This document shows, one piece after another, positions 23,905-32,222 of a DNA stretch of 64,000 nt (position 1 is the stretch's first letter; each line of letters starts with the position of its first letter). The translations under genes were made by a program, and so were the position numbers. Source of the stretch: DASUAS01 sp963809795 (GTDB lineage Bacteria > Actinomycetota > Acidimicrobiia > IMCC26256 > DASPTH01); NCBI GenBank assembly GCA_963809795.1, contig CAWELN010000011.1, positions 98,601 to 162,600 of the forward strand, read 5' to 3'. The notes under the pieces were generated by a model. The model was not told where the DNA came from, searched no databases, and saw only the letters and a program-made list of their open reading frames with translations.

Positions 23905-24754
23905 GTGATCGTCGACACCCACGTCCACGTCGTCGCGCCCGACACGGGGCGCTACCCGCTTCGGCCGTCGGGCGTCGGCAGCCAGTGGTTCCGGGACCAC
24001 CCCGTGAGCGCGGAGGAGTACGCCGCCGCGGCACGGGACGCGGGTGTCGAGCGTGCCGTGCTGGTGCAGGCGCACGGTGCGTACGGGGCCGACAACCGCT
24101 ACGTGGTCGACGCGGTGGCCACCGCACCCGACCGGTTCGTCAGCGTCTGCATCGTGGACCCCGGCGATCCCGATCCCGCCGCGACCCTGCGTGCGCTGGC
24201 CGCGGGAGCCCGGCGTCGCCGGGGTCCGGCTGTTCGGCATCGGTGCCACGCCGCCGACGTGGTTCGACGACGCGACCGGCGCCGCCCTCTGGGCCGCCGC
24301 CATCGACCTCGAGCTCCGGCTGGTGGCGACGCTCCTGACCCCCGAGCTGCCGCGGCTCGTGCGGATGGTCGCGCAATTCCCCGGCGTGCCCGTCGTGCTC
24401 GACCACTGCGGCTTCCCCGATCTCGCCGGCGGGCCTCCGTACCCGGCGGCCCAGCCGCTCTTCGCGCTGGCCGACCTGCCGTCGGTGCACCTCAAGGTCA
24501 CGTCACACCTCCTCGAGGACGCCGAGCCGCGCTCGGCCGACGGCGCGGCGACGCTCGTCGATCGGCTCGCGGCCACGTTCGGTCCCGAGCGCCTGGTGTG
24601 GGGATCCGACTACCCCCAGACCCACGACCGCTCGTACGCCCAGCTCGTCGCCCTCGGTCGCGGCGCCGCCGTTTCGCTCCCGCGGGCCGACCGGGACGCG
24701 TTCCTGGGCGGGAACGCCCTGCGGCTGTGGCCCGCGCTGGCGAACGCGCGCTGA
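23905..24754 (+). CDS. Amidohydrolase (PF04909 type), frameshifted
   Basis: A metal-dependent TIM-barrel hydrolase. It starts with GTG at 23905 as VIVDTHVHVVAPDTGRYPL, carrying the His-x-His metal motif. Near 24204-24206 one extra G shifts the frame. The rest continues as EPGVAGVRLFGIGATPPTWF, VVLDHCGFPDLAGG and WGSDYPQTHD to the stop at 24752-24754. Without the extra G it is 282 residues, normal for the lactonase/decarboxylase-like branch. The substrate is unknown. It follows the SDR by 8 bases. Confidence 0.82.
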
Positions 24755-24808
24755 ATCCTCACACAACTCTCACTCCGGTCTCATCGGCCGGCGCCGATCA
24801 TCGCGGGC

Positions 24809-25603
24809 ATGGCCCACGCGTTCGCTCCCGTCCCCGAACCGCTCCCGGTGTCGTCGGGGTTGGCGCCGTCGACGCTCGTGGTGCTGCCCACGTACGAGGA
24901 GGCCGACAACATCGACGCCGTGCTCCGGCGCGTCCGCGACGCCGCCCCGCACGCGCACGTGCTCGTGGTCGACGACGCCAGCCCCGACGGCACCGCCGCG
25001 CTCGCCGACGAGGTGGCACGCGAGCTCGGCGCGATCTCCGTCCTGCGCCGTCCCGCGCCGGCGGGACTGGGCTCGGCGTACCGCGACGGGTTCCGGTGGG
25101 GTCTCGCCCGCGGCTACGACGTGTTGGTCGAGATGGATTCCGACCTGTCGCACGACCCGGCGGTGCTGCCGGTGCTGCTGCGGCGGCTCGACGCCGGCGC
25201 CGATCTCGTCATCGGGTCGCGGTACGTCCCCGGCGGCATCGCGGCCGACTGGCCGTGGCCCCGGCGCATGATCTCGCGCCTCGGCTGCCGCTACGCACAG
25301 GTGATGCTGCGGCTCGACACCCGCGACGCGACGTCGGGCTACCGCGCCTATCGCGCCGACGCGCTGCGCGCCGTCGATCTCGACACCGTGCGCGCCAACG
25401 GGTACGGCTTCCAGGTGGAGATGGCGTACCGCGTCAGCGCGGCCGGCGGCAAAGTCCGCGAGATCCCCATCGAGTTCCGCGACCGGCGGGCCGGACGGTC
25501 GAAGATGTCGTCAGACATCGTCGTCGAGGCCCTGTGGCTGGTGACGAAGTGGGGCGTGCGCGACCGCCTCATGCGGCGCGGCCGGACTCCAGCGCGTCGC
25601 TGA
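24809..25603 (+). CDS. Polyprenol-phosphate mannosyltransferase (Dpm1/Ppm1 type)
   Basis: A 264-residue family-2 glycosyltransferase that transfers mannose from GDP-mannose to a polyprenyl phosphate, giving the lipid donor for extracellular mannosylation. Motifs: LVVLPTYEEADNIDAVL, VVDDASPDGT, VEMDSDLSHDP (metal/catalytic Asp), VIGSRYVPGG, TSGYRAYRADAL and EIPIEFRDRRAGRSKMS. There is no membrane domain, matching Dpm1 and the actinobacterial Ppm1 catalytic part. Its 3' end overlaps the convergent TetR gene by 35 bases. Confidence 0.93.
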   Translation: MAHAFAPVPEPLPVSSGLAPSTLVVLPTYEEADNIDAVLRRVRDAAPHAHVLVVDDASPDGTAALADEVARELGAISVLRRPAPAGLGSAYRDGFRWGLARGYDVLVEMDSDLSHDPAVLPVLLRRLDAGADLVIGSRYVPGGIAADWPWPRRMISRLGCRYAQVMLRLDTRDATSGYRAYRADALRAVDLDTVRANGYGFQVEMAYRVSAAGGKVREIPIEFRDRRAGRSKMSSDIVVEALWLVTKWGVRDRLMRRGRTPARR

Positions 25604-26138
25604 ACATCGCGACCATGCGCCGGTAGCTCTCGCGGACCGACGCCGGACGCCGCAGCACCCCGGCGTGGTCCAGGGTGAGGAAGCCGTGGATCCCCGACCA
25701 CACGGCGCGGTGCGCGTGGACCTCCGCGGCCCCGTGGAGCCCGAACGACTCCAGCACGCGGGTCAGCGCCTCCGCGGCGCGGAGGTTGGCGGCATCGAGC
25801 TCGTGGTCGTCGCCGGGATCGCGGATGGTCGCGGCGTAGAGCCCGGGATGGCGGGCGGCAAAGTCCCAGTACGCCTCGGCGATCGCCGCCAGCGCGTCCC
25901 GACCGACCCGGCCGATCACCGAGGAGCGCAGCTCGTCGCCGAGGAGCCGGACCGAGTGCAGCGCCAGATCGCGCAGCAGGCCGTCGAGCCCGTCGACGTG
26001 CGCGTAGAGCGACTGGCTCCGGATGCCGAGCCGGGTCGCCAGCGCGGCGAGCGTCAGCGCCTCGACGCCCTGCTCGTCGGCGAGGGCGGCGGCGGCGTCG
26101 ATCACCGCCGCGTGGTCGAGCCCCACCTGCGTCGCCAT
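25569..26138 (-). CDS. TetR-family regulator with WHG-type C-terminal domain
   Basis: A 189-residue regulator starting with ATG at 26138. Helix-turn-helix: EALTLAALATRLGIRSQSLY followed by AHVDGLDGLLRDLA. The C-terminal half has AVWSGIHGFLTLDHAGVL, the 'W.G.HG' signature of the WHG subgroup. The longer frame (to 26264) runs into the upstream region and was rejected. It is convergent with the mannosyltransferase and is followed upstream by an enoyl-CoA hydratase on the same strand 74 bases away. Confidence 0.9.
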   Translation of the reverse strand: MATQVGLDHAAVIDAAAALADEQGVEALTLAALATRLGIRSQSLYAHVDGLDGLLRDLALHSVRLLGDELRSSVIGRVGRDALAAIAEAYWDFAARHPGLYAATIRDPGDDHELDAANLRAAEALTRVLESFGLHGAAEVHAHRAVWSGIHGFLTLDHAGVLRRPASVRESYRRMVAMFSDALESGRAA

Positions 26139-26160
26139 GCGGGCCTCCGGGTGCGCCAGT

Positions 26161-26194
26161 CTGATGACCTCAGCAAGATACCTGGGGGCATCAG
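26161..26194. promoter_or_regulatory. Candidate operator: CTGATG...CATCAG arms before the TetR gene
   Basis: CTGATG at 26161-26166 and CATCAG at 26189-26194 are perfect 6-base arms 22 bases apart, 23 bases upstream of the TetR start (26138). The span includes the AT-rich AAGATA. Possibly the autoregulatory site, but the arms are short and far apart. Confidence 0.3.
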
Positions 26195-26211
26195 TCGAGC
26201 GACGGCCCCCT

Positions 26212-26988
26212 TCACCCCGCCGACGTGCCGTGCCGGCCCGCGCCCGCCGCGAACCGGGCGGCACCGGCCCGCGCCTCCCCCGACCGCAACACGTCCATGC
26301 CGTGGCCCATCTCCACCGTGAGCGCCCGAGCGAGCGGGAGGTCCCACTGCTCGTAGAGCGAGGCCCGGTCGCTCCGCAGGCAGCCCTGGGGCAGAGCCGC
26401 GAGCTGCTCCGCCAGCGCCACCGCGGCCTCGCGCGCGGTGCCCGAGGGCACCACCCGCGTCGCCAGCCCCATGCGCAGCGCCTCCTCCGCGCCCACCGGG
26501 CGTCCGGTGAGCACGAGGTCGAGGGCCGGCCCCTGCCCGATCAGCCGCGGGAGGCGCACGGTGCCGCCGTCGACGAGCGGCACCCCCCAGCGCCGGCAGA
26601 AGACGCCGAACACCGCGTCGTCGGCCATCACCCGCAGGTCGCACCACAACGCGAGCTCGAGGCCACCGGCGACCGCGTGGCCCTCCACCGCCGCGACCAC
26701 CGGCTTGGCCAGGACCCGCCGCGTCGGGCCCATCGGCCCGTCGCCGTCGAGCGAGACCCGGTTGCCCCGGGCCCCGCCGGGCTCGCTCATCGCCTTGAGG
26801 TCGGCGCCCGCGCAGAACGTGCCTCCGGCGCCGGTCAGCACCGCGACCGAGAGGTCGGCATCGGCCTCGAAGCGCTCGAACGCATCGACGAGAGCATCGG
26901 CGGTGGGCCCGTCGACCGCGTTGCGCGTCTCGGGTCGGTCGATGGTGACGACCGCGACCGGACCGTCGGTCTCGAAGTGCACTGCCAA
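26212..26988 (-). CDS. Enoyl-CoA hydratase/isomerase
   Basis: A 258-residue crotonase-fold protein, start ATG at 26988. Motifs: VAVVTIDRPETRNAVDGPTA, GAGGTFCAGADLKAMSEPGG, EGHAVAGGLELALWCDLRVM and RRWGVPLVDGGTVRLPRLIG. In the last segment the two usual Glu positions are not both Glu, so isomerase or hydrolase activity is possible. It lies upstream of the TetR gene on the same strand and may be under its control. Confidence 0.88.
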   Translation of the reverse strand: MAVHFETDGPVAVVTIDRPETRNAVDGPTADALVDAFERFEADADLSVAVLTGAGGTFCAGADLKAMSEPGGARGNRVSLDGDGPMGPTRRVLAKPVVAAVEGHAVAGGLELALWCDLRVMADDAVFGVFCRRWGVPLVDGGTVRLPRLIGQGPALDLVLTGRPVGAEEALRMGLATRVVPSGTAREAAVALAEQLAALPQGCLRSDRASLYEQWDLPLARALTVEMGHGMDVLRSGEARAGAARFAAGAGRHGTSAG

Positions 26989-27008
26989 CGGGCTCCTCCT
27001 CGGACGCG

Positions 27009-27833
27009 TCAGTACGCGATGACGTCGCGCAACGCGATCACCACGATGGTGAGCACGATGTCACATCCGATCGCGACCGCCGCGACCACCGGACTCCAGC
27101 GGTGCTGCAGGCGGACCGCTTCGGTGCCTCCGATGCCGAGGCGGTCACCGAGCCCGGCGAGCAGCGACGGGACGCTCACCAGCCACACGACGATGGCGAG
27201 CTGCCCGCACGCGAGCGGGATGCCCGAGCCGGTGGCGAGCGCGACCGCGGCGGTCACGAGGAGGATCAGCACCGGCGCGATCAGCTGGGCGAGGACGAAC
27301 TGGAGTCGCTTGACGAGGGGCGCGGGACCGGGGTCGTCGGTGGTGAGCTCGACCGGCACCCCGAGCGCGTCGGACACCGCGGTCGGCTCGAGGGCCCGGC
27401 GCGCGCAGCGCCGGCACGCGGGCACGAGGCCGCCGAAGCGCCGCTGCCCGAACACGTCGGCCTGCCGGCCGCACCGCACGCACACCCCGTGGAAGCGGAC
27501 CGATCGCACGACCTGGTCGCTCGCCCGGTAGCCGTGGTCGTGCTCGATGACCCGGCCCGCCAGCTCGACGTCGAGCACCGCCAGCTCGGGCTCGTCGGCC
27601 CCGAGGCGCCAGAGCTGCGTGTCGTCGGCCACCGCGTAGAAGCCGCAGCTGCATTCGGCGCCGGGCGCGTCGTGGCCCTCCAGGGGGCACGTGGCCCGGG
27701 CGACCGCGCCGTACGAGGCGCCCAGCTGGCGGTAGAACGCGGGGCGCAGCACGACTTCGCCGTGCTCGATCCCGAGGCGGGCGAGCTTGCGGGCCGCGAT
27801 CGGCGTCGCGTACACGTCCCACGGCAGCTCCAT
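27009..27833 (-). CDS. Zinc-ribbon membrane protein of unknown function
   Basis: A 274-residue protein, ATG at 27833. The N-terminal half is soluble with a Cys cluster, CPLEGHDAPGAECSCG, and a second set CVRCGRQADVFGQRR...CRRCARR, two CxxC pairs typical of a zinc ribbon. The C-terminal third has three hydrophobic segments (about LIAPVLILLVTAAVALATG, LAIVVWLVSVPSLLAG and VAIGCDIVLTIVVIAL). I do not recognise a characterised family. A longer open frame that joins it to the LLM gene upstream exists only because of a frameshift in that gene. Confidence 0.72.
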   Translation of the reverse strand: MELPWDVYATPIAARKLARLGIEHGEVVLRPAFYRQLGASYGAVARATCPLEGHDAPGAECSCGFYAVADDTQLWRLGADEPELAVLDVELAGRVIEHDHGYRASDQVVRSVRFHGVCVRCGRQADVFGQRRFGGLVPACRRCARRALEPTAVSDALGVPVELTTDDPGPAPLVKRLQFVLAQLIAPVLILLVTAAVALATGSGIPLACGQLAIVVWLVSVPSLLAGLGDRLGIGGTEAVRLQHRWSPVVAAVAIGCDIVLTIVVIALRDVIAY

Positions 27834-27843
27834 GGCGAGCGGG

Positions 27844-27990
27844 TCAGGCTCCGGTGCCGACCGGCTCGGGAGCCGGCGGCGGCGCCACCTCGGGCGTCGG
27901 TGCCGGCGTGGGCTCGGGCTGTGGTCGCGGCGAGGCGGGTGCGGTGACCGGGATGTGGATCTCTCGCTTGGGTTCACCGATGGCGCCCAT
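27844..27990 (-). CDS. Small proline-rich protein
   Basis: A 48-residue protein starting MGAIGEPKREIHIPVTAPAS and continuing with repeated Pro-Glu/Pro-Thr units to EPVGTGA. The ATG at 27990 follows a GAGGAG ribosome-binding site about 6 bases upstream, the best such site nearby. It lies between the LLM gene (17 bases upstream) and the zinc-ribbon membrane gene (10 bases downstream), so it is probably translated as part of this operon. Function unknown. Confidence 0.6.
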   Translation of the reverse strand: MGAIGEPKREIHIPVTAPASPRPQPEPTPAPTPEVAPPPAPEPVGTGA

Positions 27991-28006
27991 GCCCGCTCCT
28001 CGTGGT

Positions 28007-28907
28007 TCAGTGACGCAGGTCGGGAAGGACATTGTCCGCGACATCGCGGATCATGTCGAGAGTGCCCTCGCGGTTCTGGCGGTGCAAGCCGAGCTGCACG
28101 TGGTCGACGCCGAGCTCGCGGTACTGCCCGAGGAGGTCGCCGAGCGGCAGGTCGCTGCGCCCGGAGATGCTGGTGAACAGCAGGAGCGCGCTCGGGGTCG
28201 CGTCCCGCCCGTTCCGCCGCCGCCTGCACCTTCGGCCAGTGCTCGGCGACCCGCTCGGGCGACATCTGGGCCGCGATCCAGCCGTCGCCGATGCGCCCGG
28301 CGCGCTCGAGCGCGATGTCGGAGTGGCCCCCGACGAGGATCGGGATCGGCCGCTGCACCGGGCGCGGCTCCGGGTCCATCGGCGGGAGGTCGTGGAACTC
28401 GCCGTGGAACTCGACCAGATCGCCCTCGGCGCACCAGAGCGTGCGCAACAGGGCGATGTGCTCCTCGCTGCGAGCCCCGCGCCGGTCCCACGGCATGCCC
28501 ATGGCCTCCGCTTCCTCGCGCAACCACCCGACGCCGACGCCGTAGAGCACGCGGCCGCCGGAGTACACGTCGAGCGTGGCCAGGATCCGTGCGTTCTGGA
28601 CCGCGTTCCGGATGGGCAGCACCGCCACCGCGGTACCGAGCTTGATCCGCTCGGTGAACCCGGCGATCCAGGTGAGCGTGGTCATCATCTCGTAGTTGGG
28701 TGACAGCAGCCCGGACACCGCGTCGTCGGCGATCTTCGCCGGCTTGCGCCCGAGCGTGTACTCGGAGTCGGTGCGCTGGGGCATCACGAGGTGGTCGACG
28801 CCCCAGAGCGAGTCCCACCCCGCTTCCTCGGCGACCGTCGCGTAGTCGCGCACCCAGTCGGGACTCGCGTTCCGGCCGGTGTGCGGGATGGTGAGCCCGA
28901 ACTCCAT
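28007..28907 (-). CDS. LLM-class F420-dependent oxidoreductase, frameshifted
   Basis: Starts with ATG at 28907 as MEFGLTIPHTGRNASPDWVR, with IKLGTAVAVLPIRNAVQNAR, GGRVLYGVGVGWLREEAEAM and PIPILVGGHSDIALERAGRI, a clear luciferase-like TIM barrel. In the GGGG run at 28194-28197 one base is extra. In the restored frame the protein continues SALLLFTSISGRSDLPLGDL and ends DVADNVLPDLRH at 28007, giving 299 residues, the usual size. Oxidation or reduction of an unknown substrate with F420 is likely. Confidence 0.85.
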
Positions 28908-28983
28908 CGGTGGACCATACGAGATGCAGCGGAGCCGTGCCCGGAGGGCGGGACGGCGCAGCGGAATCGACCGTCGAGGGTGT

Positions 28984-30471
28984 CTAGGGTGTGACGCGGG
29001 TGACGTTCTCGAATGCGTCGGGGTCGGGACGTTGCGTGCGGGCGCGGTACTCCGACATCGATCCCGGCCACTGCGTGACGATGCGCCCCGACGGCACGCG
29101 GTAGTAGCCGCGGCAACCCGCCTGCCACACCTCCACCCCGGCGAGGGTGTCCTGCAGCGCGGCGTTGTACTCGTCCATCACCTCGCGCTTCACGTCGACG
29201 GCGACGATCCCCTCGTCGTCCATGCGGTCCAACAGCTGCATGACGTAGTCGACCTGGCACTCGATCATGTAGATGATCGAACCGTTGTTGGTGTTCGGCC
29301 CGTACAACATGAACAGGTTCGGGAAGCCCCTGGTGGTGATGCCGAGGTACGCCTGGGGGCCGTCGGCCCACGCGTCGTCGATGTGCACCCCGCCGCGGCC
29401 CACGACGTCGAGCGCGCCGAGGAACTTGGTGGTCGCGAAGCCGGTGGCGAGGATGATGGTGTCGACCGGACGGGACCGGCCGTCGGCGGTGACCACCGCG
29501 TGCTCGGTGATCTCCGTGATCGGCTCCACCACCAGCTCGACGTTGGGCCGGTTGAACGTCGGGTAGTAGACGTTCGACGCCAGCGGCCGCTTGCAACCGA
29601 ACGGCATGTTGGGCGTGAGCTTCTTCCGCACCTCCGGATCCTCCACGACCTCGATGTTGTGGAGTCCGGCGGCCTCGGCCAACGCGCGCCGCTCCGGGTC
29701 GGCGAAGGTCAGGTTGGGATCGACGGTGGCGAAGATCGAGTCGCGCAACGCGGTGATCGCGTCGGCGTCGCTCCGGAACGTCTCGAGCTGCTCGTCGGAG
29801 AACGGGTCGTCCTCCTTCGGGAGCACCCAGTTCGCCGAACGTTGGTAGAGGTCGAGCTGCCCGACGATCGGCGCGATCTCGGGGACGAGCTGCACCGCGC
29901 TGGCCGCGCTCCCGATCACCGCCACCGCTTCGCCCGTGAGGTCGTGCTCGTCGTCCCAGCGCGCGGAGTGGAAGATCGTCCCCGCGAACCGATCGAGGCC
30001 GGGGATGTCGGGAGCGACCGCCGCGCCGAACATCCCGAGGGCGCTGATCACGACGTCGGCCTCCACGACCTCTGCGTCGTCGCCCACGGTGAGCCGCCAG
30101 ACCGCGTCGGTCTCGTTCCAGCGCGCGGCGTGGACCTCGGTGCCGAGCCGCAGGTGCGGCCCGAGCCCGAACCGCTCCACGCACTCCTCCAGGTATGCCT
30201 TGATCTCCGGCTGGCGGGCGTACGCGCGCGACCACGCCGGGTTGGGGGCGAACGAGAAGGAGTACAGGTGCGACTTGATGTCGCACTCGGCGCCGGGGTA
30301 GCGGTTGTGCCACCAGGTGCCGCCGATCCCCGGTGCCTTCTCCAGGATCACGAAGTCGTGGTGGCCCCGCTCCAGCAGCCTCACCGCGGTGCAGATGCCG
30401 CCCGGTCCGGCCCCGATGATCGCGACACGACGCGAGCGATCGGGTCGGAGATCACTCGCGTCGTGTGGCAT
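28984..30471 (-). CDS. Flavin-containing monooxygenase (Baeyer-Villiger type)
   Basis: A 495-residue FAD- and NADPH-dependent monooxygenase. FAD-binding motif RVAIIGAGPGGICTAVRLLE, then GGTWWHNRYPGAECDIKSH, the NADPH site VAVIGSAASAVQLVPEIA, and TIILATGFATTKFL. These are typical of cyclohexanone/steroid Baeyer-Villiger monooxygenases, which insert oxygen beside a ketone; the fingerprint FxGxxxHxxxW appears as FAGTIFHSARW. Start ATG at 30471 was chosen because the longer frame upstream covers the DUF6131-like small gene in another frame. It would fit a route that opens cyclic or branched ketones. Confidence 0.92.
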   Translation of the reverse strand: MPHDASDLRPDRSRRVAIIGAGPGGICTAVRLLERGHHDFVILEKAPGIGGTWWHNRYPGAECDIKSHLYSFSFAPNPAWSRAYARQPEIKAYLEECVERFGLGPHLRLGTEVHAARWNETDAVWRLTVGDDAEVVEADVVISALGMFGAAVAPDIPGLDRFAGTIFHSARWDDEHDLTGEAVAVIGSAASAVQLVPEIAPIVGQLDLYQRSANWVLPKEDDPFSDEQLETFRSDADAITALRDSIFATVDPNLTFADPERRALAEAAGLHNIEVVEDPEVRKKLTPNMPFGCKRPLASNVYYPTFNRPNVELVVEPITEITEHAVVTADGRSRPVDTIILATGFATTKFLGALDVVGRGGVHIDDAWADGPQAYLGITTRGFPNLFMLYGPNTNNGSIIYMIECQVDYVMQLLDRMDDEGIVAVDVKREVMDEYNAALQDTLAGVEVWQAGCRGYYRVPSGRIVTQWPGSMSEYRARTQRPDPDAFENVTRVTP

Positions 30472-30481
30472 GTGTCCGCTC

Positions 30482-30508
30482 CTGTCACCCGCTTCCTGCG
30501 GGCGACAG
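30482..30508 (-). terminator. Stem-loop between the mini membrane protein and the monooxygenase
   Basis: CTGTC-A-CCCGC (30482-30492) pairs with GCGGG-C-GACAG (30498-30508), one mismatch, 5-base loop. It lies just after the small gene at 30522-30677 and just before the monooxygenase start at 30471. Confidence 0.5.
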
Positions 30509-30521
30509 TATGCCGCGTCGC

Positions 30522-30677
30522 TCAGTAGTAGTGCCGATGACCACCGATGGCGTGACCGGCGGATCCGGCGACCCAGAGGACCGCGCCGACGATCACGAGC
30601 ACCAAACCGATGACCCACAACACGGGCACGCTCAAGAGCAGACCCAGCAGCAGCAGGATCACACCGAGCACGATCAC
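30522..30677 (-). CDS. Mini membrane protein (DUF6131-like)
   Basis: A 51-residue hydrophobic protein that begins MIVLGVILLLLGLLLSVPVL, with a second membrane segment VIGLVLVIVGAVLWVAG and a His/Tyr-rich tail ending GGHRHYY. The GTG at 30677 is preceded by AAGGAG at about 9 bases. Small two-helix proteins of this type with a His/Tyr tail are widespread in Actinobacteria (DUF6131 in my recollection) and have no established function. It is too short to stand out by length and is supported by its composition and ribosome-binding site. Confidence 0.75.
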   Translation of the reverse strand: MIVLGVILLLLGLLLSVPVLWVIGLVLVIVGAVLWVAGSAGHAIGGHRHYY

Positions 30678-30759
30678 GATTGCACGCTCCTTGTCGGGTT
30701 CGATTTCCCTTCACTTGCCGTCGTCAATGTTCCCGTAACGCGCGTGCGTCAAACCGTCG

Positions 30760-30765
30760 TACGAT
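30760..30765 (+). promoter_or_regulatory. -10 element TACGAT, leaderless-type promoter
   Basis: TACGAT (TANNNT) ends 8 bases before the GTG at 30774, with no Shine-Dalgarno sequence. Confidence 0.45.
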
Positions 30766-30773
30766 CGGCGACG

Positions 30774-31367
30774 GTGACGCTCGACGTGCGGTACGCGACG
30801 GCCGGCGATCGCAACGCGATCCTCGACGCCATCTCGCGCGCGTTCTTCGCGGACCCACTGTGGAGTTGGGTCTTCCCCGATCCCGACGAGCGGCGCGCGC
30901 ATTCGCCCGCGTTGTGGGACTTCTTCCTGACCGCCGGCCTCCGCAACGGCTCGGTGCAGATCGCGGGTGCGTGCGCGGCGGCCGCCATCTGGACCCCGCC
31001 CGGTCTCCCGCCGATCGACGACGACGAGTCGATCGCGCTCGAGGAGTTCTTTCGGAGCCGGCTGGGCGCGCGCGTCGCACCGGTGCTCGAGGGGCTCGGG
31101 CGCATCGACGCGGTGCACCCCGAGGAGCCGCACTGGTACCTGGGCGTCGTCGGCACCGACCCGGCGCACGCCGGTCACGGGATCGGCGCGGCGCTGCTCG
31201 CGCACCACCTCGCGACGGTCGACGCCGAGCACCTGCCCGCCTACCTGGAGTCGTCGAACCCGGCCAACCTGGAGCGGTACGAGCGCCTGGGCTTCGAGCC
31301 GCGCGACGAGATCCGGGTGGCCGCCGACGGGCCCGTCGTCACGACGATGTGGCGCCCGGCGCGCTGA
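30774..31367 (+). CDS. GNAT-family N-acetyltransferase
   Basis: A 197-residue acetyltransferase starting with GTG at 30774. N-terminal VRYATAGDRNAILDAISRAF, then HWYLGVVGTDPAHAGHGIGA as the acetyl-CoA pyrophosphate-binding motif (strand beta4 followed by the Gly-rich loop), and AYLESSNPANLERYERLGF at the C-terminal half, the usual ending. The acceptor is unknown. The longer open frame starting at 30465 overlaps the mini membrane gene and was rejected. Confidence 0.88.
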   Translation: MTLDVRYATAGDRNAILDAISRAFFADPLWSWVFPDPDERRAHSPALWDFFLTAGLRNGSVQIAGACAAAAIWTPPGLPPIDDDESIALEEFFRSRLGARVAPVLEGLGRIDAVHPEEPHWYLGVVGTDPAHAGHGIGAALLAHHLATVDAEHLPAYLESSNPANLERYERLGFEPRDEIRVAADGPVVTTMWRPAR

Positions 31368-31402
31368 CCGCCGGTCCGAGCGGCCCCCACCGGAGCCCTA
31401 CG

Positions 31403-31408
31403 TAGACT
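31403..31408 (+). promoter_or_regulatory. -10 element TAGACT, leaderless-type promoter
   Basis: TAGACT (TANNNT) ends six bases before the ATG at 31415, without a ribosome-binding site. Confidence 0.5.
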
Positions 31409-31414
31409 CCGGCC

Positions 31415-32222
31415 ATGTCGTTCATCGTGATCGAGAAGCCGCGCCCGCACGTCACGCAGGTGACGCTGAACCGCCCGGAGCGCATGAACGCGATGGCGTT
31501 CGATGTGATGGTCCCGCTCCGCGATGCCCTGCGCGAGATCAGCCTCGACAACGAGTGCCGGGTCGTCGTGCTCACCGGCGCCGGGCACGGGTTCTGCTCC
31601 GGTGCCGACCTCGTCGGCGGTGGGATGGTGCCCAACATCGCGGGGTTGCAGCGCACCAGCATCGCCCGCCGCGCGATGAAGGTGCTCGACGACGTGATCC
31701 TCGCCATCCGCGACATGCACCAGCCGGTGATCGCGGCGGTGAACGGCGCGGCGATCGGTGGTGGCTTCTGCCTGGCCGCTGCCGCCGACATCCGCATCGC
31801 CTCCGAGGCCGCGTACTTCCGGGCCGCGGGCATCAACAACGGGCTCACGTCGACCGAGCTCGGCATCAGCTACCTCCTGCCCCGCCAGATCGGGTTCGCG
31901 CGCGCGTTCGACATCCTCCTCACCGGTCGTGACGTCGACGCCGAGGAGGCCGACCGCATCGGCTTCGTGTCGCAGGTCGTCGCCGGCCGACCACCTGCTC
32001 GAACGCTGCTACGAGCTCGCCGACGGCATCATCGGGTTCAGCCAGATCGGCGTCGAGCTCACCAAGCAGCTGCTGTGGGCGAGCTTCGACGCCGGGGGCC
32101 TCCACGCGCACATGAACCACGAGGGCAATGCCCAGCTCTACGTGCGCATGACGACCGGCAACTTCGACGAGAAGATCGCGGCCTGGAAGGAAGGGCGCAC
32201 GCCCGTGTACACCGATGAGTGA
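31415..32222 (+). CDS. Enoyl-CoA hydratase/isomerase, frameshifted
   Basis: Starts MSFIVIEKPRPHVTQVTLNR with GAGHGFCSGADLVGGGMVP and NGAAIGGGFCLAAAADIRIA, clear crotonase features; the third segment is INNGLTSTELGISYLLPR. At 31985-31986 one extra G shifts the frame. The other frame continues ADHLLERCYELADGIIGFSQ and ends at 32222, giving 268 residues when repaired. The stop overlaps the ATG of the following SDR by 8 bases. Together they fit hydration then dehydrogenation of an acyl-CoA. Confidence 0.83.

Noticed and set aside
27009..28907. 632-residue fusion of an LLM oxidoreductase with a zinc-ribbon protein
   Set aside because: The joining segment is Arg/Pro-rich nonsense; one extra G at 28194-28197 explains the read-through.
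28784..30313. 509-residue minus frame overlapping the flavin monooxygenase
   Set aside because: Another reading frame of the same strand, low-complexity, no family resemblance.
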